Origin: Palleronia salina
Lineage (GTDB): Bacteria; Pseudomonadota; Alphaproteobacteria; Rhodobacterales; Rhodobacteraceae
Length of the DNA stretch: 64,000 bases
NCBI RefSeq assembly: GCF_900141995.1
Contig: NZ_FQZA01000001.1
Location: forward strand, 162,392 to 226,391
Reading direction: 5' to 3'
Notes under the pieces: model-generated
The model's input: the letters and a program-made list of their open reading frames with translations, nothing else
What the model was told of the DNA's origin: nothing
The model's database searches: none
Made by a program: the position numbers and the translations under genes
Shown: positions 26,810 to 33,595 of the stretch, one piece after another
Position numbering within the stretch: the first letter of the stretch is position 1
How the letters are laid out: each line of letters begins with the position of its first letter

Positions 26810-28024
26810 TCAGGCGGCGAGGCCCTTGCGCCGGGCCCAGAGCCAGGCCAGCGCGCCGAAGGCCGCCACCAGGAACGGGATCATGGCGAGGTTCACCGCC
26901 GTCCAGCCCTGCTGTGCCGTGCCGCCGGCGCAGTTCATGAGCCCGCCCGAGCTGAGCGAGGCCAAGGTCACGCAGCCGAAGACCAGCGCGTCGTTCATGC
27001 CCTGTACGCGGCCCCGTTCCTCGGGCCGGTGCGCGCCCGCCAGCATCGCCGTGGCGCCGATGAAGCCGAAGTTCCAGCCCAGACCCAGCAGAACCAGCGC
27101 GAGGAAGAAGTTCTCGAGCTGGACGCCGGCAAGCGCCACGGCGCCCGCCGCCGCAAGGAGGGTGAGGCCCAGCGCCACGATCCGCTCGACCCCGAAGCGG
27201 GCGATCAGGTGGCCGGTGAAGAAGCTGGGGGCGTACATGGCCAGCACGTGGGCCGATACGATATCGGCCGCGTTGGCCTTGTCGAAGCCGCAGCCGACAA
27301 CGGCCAGCGGCGTCGAGGTCATCACCAGGTTCATCAGCGCGTAGCTGACCATGGCGCAGATCACGGCGACGGCGATGCGCGGCGTGGTCAGAAGCTCCCA
27401 CCGGGTGCGACCCTTGGGGCTGTTTTCGTCCGGGACGGGCGGGCGCGGTATGCGCAGGAAGAAGAACAGCAGCGCGCCGACCAGGTTCACGCCGATCACC
27501 GCCAGGTAAGTGCCCATGAAGGGCACGACCATGGCATCGGCCGTGAGCTTGACCAGTTGCGGACCGATCAGGGCCGAGGCCAGCCCGCCCGCCATGACGT
27601 AGCTGATCGCCTTGGGGCGGAACGCTTCGGACGCGGTATCGGTGGCGGCGAAGCGGTAGAAGTTGTGCGCGCTCATGTAGATGCCGGTGAAGAGCGAGCC
27701 CATCAGGAACACCGGGAACGACCCCAGGTAGAGCCCGTAGGCGCCCACCGCCCCCCCCATGGCGCCGCCCAGCGCGCCGAGGAAGAATCCCGCGCGGCGC
27801 CCGAAGCTTTGCATGAGCCACGCCATGGGCTGCGCCGACAGCATGGAGCCCAGCACGATCAACGAGATCGGCAGCGTGGCGAAGCACGGGTTCGAGGCCA
27901 GAGACTGCCCCGCCAGCCCGCCCAGCACGAAGATCATGGGCATCTGCGCGCCCAGGAACGCCTGCGCGGCGGTCAGGATGACGACGTTGCGAACGGCGGT
28001 CGCGTGGGGGGCATCTTCGGTCAT
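26810..28024 (-). CDS. Major facilitator superfamily transporter
   Basis: A 404-residue inner-membrane protein with about 12 hydrophobic segments and an MFS-type loop 2-3 (QSFGRRAGFFLGALGGAMGG), a central cytoplasmic loop (PRPPVPDENSPKGRTRW), and a second-half loop 8-9 motif (HRPEERGRVQGMNDALVFG). The substrate cannot be read from the sequence. It lies 36 nt downstream of cobB on the same strand and probably forms the third gene of cobA-cobB-mfs, so export or uptake of a cobalamin-related compound is one possibility, not more. A GATAC box lies upstream but no clear Shine-Dalgarno. Confidence 0.82.
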   Translation of the reverse strand: MTEDAPHATAVRNVVILTAAQAFLGAQMPMIFVLGGLAGQSLASNPCFATLPISLIVLGSMLSAQPMAWLMQSFGRRAGFFLGALGGAMGGAVGAYGLYLGSFPVFLMGSLFTGIYMSAHNFYRFAATDTASEAFRPKAISYVMAGGLASALIGPQLVKLTADAMVVPFMGTYLAVIGVNLVGALLFFFLRIPRPPVPDENSPKGRTRWELLTTPRIAVAVICAMVSYALMNLVMTSTPLAVVGCGFDKANAADIVSAHVLAMYAPSFFTGHLIARFGVERIVALGLTLLAAAGAVALAGVQLENFFLALVLLGLGWNFGFIGATAMLAGAHRPEERGRVQGMNDALVFGCVTLASLSSGGLMNCAGGTAQQGWTAVNLAMIPFLVAAFGALAWLWARRKGLAA

Positions 28025-28060
28025 GGATGTGCCGTATCCCGAAAGCCCGCGGTGGGGAAG

Positions 28061-29371
28061 TCAGGACAGGTGATCGTCCCCATCAGCCGCCGCGATGGAT
28101 GCCGCGTCGATCACGTGGGCGAAGGATCCCGAGACGTGCCCCCGGCGCAACCCCATGGGCCCGAGGTCGCGGCCCTCGGCGTCGCGGGCGCGGAACAGCG
28201 GCGTGCCCTCGGCGCGCTCGGTGGTGGCATAGTGGAACTCGTGGGCGTTGAGCCGGCCTTGCCACGGCCCCGCGGCGGCCGCGCAGTCCAGCGTCCGGTA
28301 GCCCAGCGACAGCTTGCGCCGCGCGAAACTGGTGCGGAGGTCCAGAAGATTGGCCATGGCGTGCGGCACCCCGTCGGCATCGGTGAGGGTCTCGCCCAGC
28401 ACCATGTAGCCGCCACATTCGCCGTAGATCGCGGTCCGCTCGGCTGCCGCGCGGAGGGACCCGAGGAAGGTGGTCGCGGCGGCGATTCGCCCGGCGTGCA
28501 GTTCGGGGTAGCCGCCCGGCAGGTAGACCAGGTCGGCGGGGGGCACCGCCTGATCGGCCAGCGGCGAGAACCAGTCGATCCGGCTGCCCGCGCGGGTCCA
28601 GTCGTCGATTTGGTGCGGGTAGGTGAAGCTGAAGGCCGCGTCGCGCGCGATGGCGATGCGGGCGGGGGCAATCCCCGGGGAAACGGGTGGCGGAGCGGGC
28701 AGGGGGCTTGCCAAGTCCGCCAGCGCGTCGAGGTCGACCGCATCGGCCATGCGGTCGGCGGCGGCATCGAGAAAGCGGCGGATGTCGGGATGCTCGCCCG
28801 CCTGCACCAGGCCGAGGTGGCGGGACGGGAGAGACAGCGCCTCGGCACGCGGAATCGCGCCCAGCACCGGCATCCCGATACGCTCCAGGGCCGTACGCAG
28901 CATGGCCGCGTGCCTTTCGCTGCCGACGCGGTTCAGGATGACGCCCGCCACCCGCACGGCCGGGTCGTGCCCCGCGAAGCCCGCGACCAGCGGCGCGACC
29001 GACTGCGCCATGCGGCCCGCATCGACCACCAGCACCACCGGCAGATCCAGTTGCCGGGCGAGCTCGGCCGTTGCCCCGCGCCCCGTGGGCGGCGCGCCGT
29101 CGAAAAGGCCCATGGCGCCCTCGATCAGCAGCAGACCGTCGCCCGCCGCCAGCGCGGCGATCCGGTCGGGCGTCATGGACCAGGCGTCGAGATTGGGGCT
29201 GGGCGCGCCGCAGGCGGCCTCGTGAAAGCGCGGATCGATGTAGTCGGGGCCTGATTTGGCACCGCGCACGGCATGGCCCGCGCGGCGGAGCGCGCGCAGC
29301 AGGCCCAGGGTCACGGTGGTCTTGCCGCTGCCCGAGGCGGGCGCGGCCAGGATCAGGCCCCGGCCGGTCAT
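28061..29371 (-). CDS. cobB: Cobyrinate/hydrogenobyrinate a,c-diamide synthase
   Basis: Amidates the a and c side chains of (hydrogeno)cobyrinic acid using glutamine and ATP. The 436-residue protein has an N-terminal P-loop (LAAPASGSGKTTVT), GPDYIDPRFH, and IEGAMGLFDG of the dethiobiotin-synthetase-like domain. The C-terminal class I glutamine amidotransferase domain shows LPGGYPELHA and the catalytic cysteine in IYGECGGYMVLGE. Its ATG overlaps the cobA stop by 4 nt (ATGA). Start fixed by this overlap and by the P-loop being close to the N-terminus. Confidence 0.94.
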   Translation of the reverse strand: MTGRGLILAAPASGSGKTTVTLGLLRALRRAGHAVRGAKSGPDYIDPRFHEAACGAPSPNLDAWSMTPDRIAALAAGDGLLLIEGAMGLFDGAPPTGRGATAELARQLDLPVVLVVDAGRMAQSVAPLVAGFAGHDPAVRVAGVILNRVGSERHAAMLRTALERIGMPVLGAIPRAEALSLPSRHLGLVQAGEHPDIRRFLDAAADRMADAVDLDALADLASPLPAPPPVSPGIAPARIAIARDAAFSFTYPHQIDDWTRAGSRIDWFSPLADQAVPPADLVYLPGGYPELHAGRIAAATTFLGSLRAAAERTAIYGECGGYMVLGETLTDADGVPHAMANLLDLRTSFARRKLSLGYRTLDCAAAAGPWQGRLNAHEFHYATTERAEGTPLFRARDAEGRDLGPMGLRRGHVSGSFAHVIDAASIAAADGDDHLS

Positions 29372-30219
29372 GCGCTTTCGGCTGGGCGCCCCCGGTCCAG
29401 CGGATCGGTGTTGCGCGGCGCGGCGCCCGCGGCCATGGCCTGCCAGTCCAGCGCCTGGCGCATCAGCGTGGCGCGGCCCACGCAGATGATCGCCGGCGGC
29501 TCGAGCGCGGCGGCCGCGATATCGTCGGCGCAGCGGGCCAGCGTCGTCTCGACCACGCGCTGGTCGCCCGTGGTGGCCTGCGTGACGACGGCGACCGGCT
29601 CGGACGGCGCGCGCCCGGCGTCGAGCAGAGCGCCCGCGATCTGGCCGATGTGCTTCATGCCCATGTAGATCACGATCACCTGGCTCCCGCGCGAGATCGC
29701 GGCCCAGTCCAGCGTCTGGGGCGTGTTGCCCGACTGGTCGTGGCCGGTGACGAAGGTGACGGACTGGTTCACGTCGCGATGGGTGACGGGAATGCCCGCG
29801 TAGGCCAGCCCGCCGATCCCCGCGCTGATGCCGGGGATGATGCGGATCGGCACGTCGTGCTGCACCAGCGTCTGCGCCTCTTCGCCGCCGCGCCCGAAAA
29901 CGAAGGGGTCGCCGCCCTTCAGCCGCAGCACGCGTTTGCCCGCGCGGGCCAGCTCCACCAGCCGCAGCGAGATGTCGCGCTGCACCGAAGACGGCTTGCC
30001 GCCGCGCTTGCCCGCGTAGATGTGTTCGGCCCCCGGCGCCCAATCGAGGATCGCCGGTTCCACCAGCGCGTCGTAGACAACGACATCGGCCTGCCGCAGC
30101 GCGTTCAGCGCGTGCAGGGTCAGAAGGCCCGGGTCACCCGGACCGGCCCCGCAGAGCCAGACCCAACCGGGCTGGAAGGCGGGCCACCCCTGTGGCGCAT
30201 GGGGAAGGGAGTCGGTCAT
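29368..30219 (-). CDS. cobA: Uroporphyrinogen-III C-methyltransferase
   Basis: Methylates uroporphyrinogen III at C2 and C7 with SAM to give precorrin-2, the branch point to cobalamin and siroheme. The 283-residue SUMT has VWLCGAGPGDPGLLTLHA, VVVYDALV, the RLKGGDPFVFGRGGEE block, PGISAGIGGLAYAGIPVTHR, and YMGMKH. There is no fused CysG N-terminal oxidase, so this is the single-domain type. The first about 15 residues are variable. A GATAGG box 7 nt upstream of the ATG and the lack of a well-spaced Shine-Dalgarno suggest a leaderless start, divergent from cbiD. Confidence 0.95.
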   Translation of the reverse strand: MTDSLPHAPQGWPAFQPGWVWLCGAGPGDPGLLTLHALNALRQADVVVYDALVEPAILDWAPGAEHIYAGKRGGKPSSVQRDISLRLVELARAGKRVLRLKGGDPFVFGRGGEEAQTLVQHDVPIRIIPGISAGIGGLAYAGIPVTHRDVNQSVTFVTGHDQSGNTPQTLDWAAISRGSQVIVIYMGMKHIGQIAGALLDAGRAPSEPVAVVTQATTGDQRVVETTLARCADDIAAAALEPPAIICVGRATLMRQALDWQAMAAGAAPRNTDPLDRGRPAESA

Positions 30220-30226
30220 GCCTCAC

Positions 30227-30320
30227 CCTATCGCGCGGGCGGGGGGCGAGGGGAAGCGGAAATGCGCCGCGCCGCGGCGGGAATGCGACCCTTCCGCCGC
30301 CTTCCACCTTCGGCCATAGT
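30227..30320. promoter_or_regulatory. Divergent cobA/cbiD control region
   Basis: Possible -10 boxes GATAGG (minus, 30227-30232, 7 nt from the cobA ATG) and CATAGT (plus, 30315-30320, 8 nt from the cbiD ATG) sit at both edges of the 109-bp gap. I see no cobalamin riboswitch core in either direction. Confidence 0.35.
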
Positions 30321-30328
30321 CCCGCGCG

Positions 30329-31378
30329 ATGACACGCAAACCCGAAGGCCCCCTGCGCCGCGGCTGGACCACAGGCGCCTGCGCCACCGCCGCCGTCCAG
30401 GGCGCGCTGCGGCGGCTCTGGGCGGGTGCGTTCCCGGACCGGGTATCCATCGTGCTGCCCCGCGGCGAGGTGCCGGTCTTCGAACTGGCCCATCGCGACG
30501 CGGACGACGGCTGGGCCGAGGCGGGCGTGGTGAAGGACGCGGGCGACGATCCCGACGTGACCCACGGCGCGTTGATCGTCGCGCGCGTCACGCAAGGCGA
30601 GGCCGGCGCGGGCGTGCGGTTCTTCGCGGGTGAGGGCGTGGGGACGGTGACCAAGCCGGGCCTGCCGATCCCGGCGGGCGAGGCGGCGATCAACCCGGTG
30701 CCGCGCCGGATGATGACCGCCGAGGTCGACGCACTGGCAGCCGAACTGGGCCGGGCCCGCGATATCGACATCACGATCCGCGTGCCCGGCGGGGCCGAGA
30801 TCGCGCGTCGCACCTGGAACCCGCGGCTGGGGATCGAGGGCGGCCTGTCGATCCTCGGGACGACTGGGGTCGTGCGGCCGTTTTCCTGCGCCGCGTGGAT
30901 CGCGTCGATTCATCGCGGCATCGACGTCGCGCGGGCGGACGGCCTGACCCATGTGGCCGGCAGCACCGGCGCGCAGTCGGAACGGGCGGTGCAGGAGCTC
31001 TACGGCCTTCCCGACCATGCCATGCTGGACATGGGCGATTTCGTGGGCGGCATGGTCAAGTACCTGCGCCGCCACCCGGTCGACCGGCTGACCGTCGGCG
31101 GCGGCATCGCTAAGCTCGCCAAGCTGGGGCAGGGCGCGCACGACCTGCACTCCGCGCGCAGCCAGGTGGACTTCGACCGGCTTGCGTATGCGGTTGCATG
31201 CCCTAGGCTGCGCTCAGCCAACACGATGCTGGAAGCCTACGAGATCTGCGGTCAGCCGCTGGCCGATCACGTTGCGCGGACGGCGGAAAGGGAACTGAAG
31301 CGGATGATGGAAGACGCCCCCATCGTCATCGACGTTGTCGTGTGCGACCGCGCCGGCCTGATCCTCGCGCGGGCCTGA
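30329..31378 (+). CDS. cbiD: Cobalt-precorrin-5B (C1)-methyltransferase CbiD
   Basis: Methylates C1 of the corrin ring. The 349-residue protein opens with the diagnostic RRGWTTGACATAAVQGAL, and shows GEGVGTVTKPGLPIPAGE, PVPRRMM, ILGTTGVVRPFSC, and HVAGSTGAQSE. CbiD belongs to the cobalt-early set of enzymes, yet it occurs in alphaproteobacteria whose other enzymes are of the late-insertion type, apparently in place of CobF. It is followed 5 nt later by cobK, which supports one short biosynthetic unit. No Shine-Dalgarno; probable leaderless start. Confidence 0.94.
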   Translation: MTRKPEGPLRRGWTTGACATAAVQGALRRLWAGAFPDRVSIVLPRGEVPVFELAHRDADDGWAEAGVVKDAGDDPDVTHGALIVARVTQGEAGAGVRFFAGEGVGTVTKPGLPIPAGEAAINPVPRRMMTAEVDALAAELGRARDIDITIRVPGGAEIARRTWNPRLGIEGGLSILGTTGVVRPFSCAAWIASIHRGIDVARADGLTHVAGSTGAQSERAVQELYGLPDHAMLDMGDFVGGMVKYLRRHPVDRLTVGGGIAKLAKLGQGAHDLHSARSQVDFDRLAYAVACPRLRSANTMLEAYEICGQPLADHVARTAERELKRMMEDAPIVIDVVVCDRAGLILARA

Positions 31379-31383
31379 CGGCG

Positions 31384-32121
31384 ATGCTGCGACTGCTTTT
31401 GCTTGCGGGCACCAACGAAGCCCGCCAGTTGGCCGCCGCCCTGGGCGGGCAGGCCTCGTTGCAGGTGATCGCGTCCCTCGCCGGGGCGACCCGGGCGCCG
31501 CAGCCCTTGGGCGTGGCGACGCGGATCGGCGGCTTCGGCGGGCGCGAGGGGTTCATCGACTACCTTCAGCGCGAGCGCATCGGCGCCGTGCTGGACGCCA
31601 CCCACCCGTTCGCCGCCCGCATCAGTCACCGCAGCGCCGAGGTCTGCGCCGAGCTGGACATGCCCTACGCCCAACTCCTGCGTCCCGCCTGGCAACCCAA
31701 CGACGGCGACGATTGGCATTTCCTGAACGACGAGACCGACGCCGCGCGCCACATCCCCGAAGACGCCACCGTGTTCCTGGCCACGGGGCGGCAGACGCTG
31801 CACCTGTTCGATAACCTGAGCGACCGGACGATCTATGCCCGCCAGATCGACAGCGCGCCCGATACATTTCCGTTTCCCAAGGGCGGATGGATCGTGGGAC
31901 GGCCCCCGTTCAGCCTCGAGGACGAGATCAATCTGTTTGCACGGCTTGGCGTCGACTGGCTGGTGGTGAAGAACGCGGGCGGCAGCGCCAGCCGCTCGAA
32001 GCTCGACGCCGCGCGCGAGCTGGGTCTGCCGGTGGCGATGATCCGGCGGCCCCTGCAACCCCAATGCGACAAGCTGACATCGGTGGCCGCGGCACTGAGA
32101 TGGGCCCGGCGCCTTGCCTGA
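31384..32121 (+). CDS. cobK: Precorrin-6A reductase
   Basis: NADPH-dependent reduction of the precorrin-6A macrocycle. The 245-residue CobK/CbiJ protein shows LLLLAGTNEARQLAAAL at the N-terminus, the VLDATHPFAARIS motif near residue 65, FLATGRQTL, WIVGRPPFS and the C-terminal LVVKNAGGSASRSKLDAA. It begins 5 nt after cbiD. Its stop overlaps the start of the DNA glycosylase gene, so four genes (cbiD, cobK, glycosylase, esterase) are probably cotranscribed. Confidence 0.93.
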   Translation: MLRLLLLAGTNEARQLAAALGGQASLQVIASLAGATRAPQPLGVATRIGGFGGREGFIDYLQRERIGAVLDATHPFAARISHRSAEVCAELDMPYAQLLRPAWQPNDGDDWHFLNDETDAARHIPEDATVFLATGRQTLHLFDNLSDRTIYARQIDSAPDTFPFPKGGWIVGRPPFSLEDEINLFARLGVDWLVVKNAGGSASRSKLDAARELGLPVAMIRRPLQPQCDKLTSVAAALRWARRLA

Positions 32122-32743
32122 GCGGGTGATCGAGGGGCCGGCCTGCGTGGCCGAGGGCGCGGCGTGGCTGGCGGAACGCGATCCGGCCTGGGCGCGGGCG
32201 CTGGAGCTGTCGGGGCCATGGCCGGACCGGCTGCGCCCCGGGGGCTTTCCGGCGCTGGTGCAGGCCATCGTCAGCCAGCAGGTCAGCGTCGCCTCGGCCG
32301 CGGCCATAGGCGGCCGGGTCGAGGCGGCGGGCCTGCATGACCCGGGTACCGTGCTGGCCGCCGATGACGAGACGCTGAAGGCCTGCGGGCTGTCACGGCC
32401 CAAGCAACGCTACCTGCGCGCGCTGGCCGAGGCGGGCATCGATTTCGACGCGCTGTCGCGGGCGCCCAGCGACGAGGTCATCGCCACGCTGGTGTCGGTG
32501 AAGGGGATCGGTGTCTGGACGGCCGAGATCTATGCGCTGTTCGCGCTTGGCCGGGCCGACGTGTTTCCGGCGGGCGACCTTGCCTTGCAGGAGAGCGCGC
32601 GCCTGCTGTTCGAGTTGCCGGAGCGCCCGACCGAACGCGCCCTGCGCGACATGGCCGAGGACTGGTCGCCCTGGCGGGGCGTTGCGGCGCGGGGGCTTTG
32701 GGCCTACTACGCGCACGAGAAATCACGCGAGGGCATCCGATGA
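32114..32743 (+). CDS. DNA-3-methyladenine glycosylase II (AlkA/HhH-GPD family)
   Basis: Removes alkylated bases from DNA. The 209-residue single-domain HhH-GPD protein has ALVQAIVSQQVSVASAAAI, the helix-hairpin-helix LVSVKGIGVWTAEIYALF, and the catalytic aspartate in FPAGDLALQES. It lacks the N-terminal domain of E. coli AlkA, like MAG-type short glycosylases. The start is probably TTG at 32114, overlapping the cobK stop by 8 nt; GTG at 32126 is the alternative. The next gene begins at its stop codon (ATGA). No metabolic link to cobalamin is apparent. Confidence 0.88.
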   Translation: MPERVIEGPACVAEGAAWLAERDPAWARALELSGPWPDRLRPGGFPALVQAIVSQQVSVASAAAIGGRVEAAGLHDPGTVLAADDETLKACGLSRPKQRYLRALAEAGIDFDALSRAPSDEVIATLVSVKGIGVWTAEIYALFALGRADVFPAGDLALQESARLLFELPERPTERALRDMAEDWSPWRGVAARGLWAYYAHEKSREGIR

Positions 32744-33417
32744 CACGCATCCTGGACAGCAAGCGGCGCGGCTCGAAATCCGGGCAGACCGGATCGGTCA
32801 TGGTGTTCCTGCACGGCTACGGCGCGGACGGGGCCGACCTGCTGGGCCTGGCCGAGCCGCTGGCCGAGCACCTGCCCGATACCGTTTTCGTCGCGCCGGA
32901 CGCGCCCGAACGCTCGGCCATGAATCCCATGGGCTACCAGTGGTTCCCGATCCCGTGGCTGGACGGGTCCGACCCCGTCGAGGCCGAGCAGGCCATGGAC
33001 GCGGCGGTCGATGACCTCAACGCCTATCTCGACAATCTCATGCGTAACGAGGGGATCGGCGCCGACCAGCTTGTGCTGGTGGGCTTTTCGCAGGGCACGA
33101 TGATGGCGCTGCACGTGGCGCTGCGCCGGGACGCGCCGGTGGCCGCGCTGGTGGGCTTCTCGGGCCGGTTGCTGCGCCCCGAAACCCTCGAGGCCGAGCT
33201 GAAGTCCAAACCGCCGGTCCTGCTGATCCACGGTGATCAGGACGACGTGGTGCCGCCGCAATCCCTGCCCGAGGCGGCGCAGGCGTTGCAGGACGCGGGG
33301 CTCGACGTCTACGCCCACGTGATGGAGGGCACCGCCCACGGCATCGCGCCCGACGGGCTGAGCGTCGCGCTGGCCTTCGTCCGTGACCGGCTGGGGCTCG
33401 ACACCCCGGCCCGGTGA
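32740..33417 (+). CDS. Phospholipase/carboxylesterase family alpha/beta hydrolase
   Basis: A 225-residue alpha/beta hydrolase of the carboxylesterase/acyl-protein-thioesterase-like family. Oxyanion-hole segment VFLHGYGADGADL, nucleophile S in LVGFSQGTMM (near residue 119), acid D in LIHGDQDDVVPP, and H in GTAHGIAP complete the triad. No signal peptide, so cytosolic. The ATG overlaps the glycosylase stop. Substrate unknown; esters of medium chain length are usual for the family. It is the last gene before the glycogen operon control region. Confidence 0.88.
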   Translation: MTRILDSKRRGSKSGQTGSVMVFLHGYGADGADLLGLAEPLAEHLPDTVFVAPDAPERSAMNPMGYQWFPIPWLDGSDPVEAEQAMDAAVDDLNAYLDNLMRNEGIGADQLVLVGFSQGTMMALHVALRRDAPVAALVGFSGRLLRPETLEAELKSKPPVLLIHGDQDDVVPPQSLPEAAQALQDAGLDVYAHVMEGTAHGIAPDGLSVALAFVRDRLGLDTPAR

Positions 33418-33438
33418 TCGCCGCCCGCCCAAGGCGTG

Positions 33439-33478
33439 GGCAAATGTTGCGGCGATATGACGCCAAGTTGCATTTGCC
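33439..33478 (+). promoter_or_regulatory. Long inverted repeat upstream of the glycogen operon
   Basis: GGCAAATG (33439-33446) is perfectly complementary to CATTTGCC (33471-33478). Nested inside is GGCG-ATATGA-CGCC (33451-33464). In RNA this would be an interrupted hairpin; in DNA, two separated half-sites about three helical turns apart. It starts 22 nt after the esterase stop, so it may be terminator, operator or leader structure. Confidence 0.4.
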
Positions 33479-33560
33479 GGGCTTCGAACTTGAAAGCATG
33501 CGCCGACGGGTGCATTTCGTTCGTCGACGCGGTGCGCGTTACCGCAAACAGAATTGTCCC

Positions 33561-33575
33561 GGACCGCAGCGGTCC
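33561..33575 (+). promoter_or_regulatory. 15-bp perfect palindrome before glgP
   Basis: GGACCGC-A-GCGGTCC lies 20 nt before the glgP start codon and just ahead of the Shine-Dalgarno. It could be an operator or an RNA hairpin controlling glgP translation. Confidence 0.42.
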
Positions 33576-33595
33576 TTCAACCAAAGGGGGGTCCC

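Noticed and set aside
30220-30328. Cobalamin riboswitch between cobA and cbiD
   Set aside because: I found no GCCACTG-type core or other B12-box elements on either strand, and the gap is too short for a full element in both directions.
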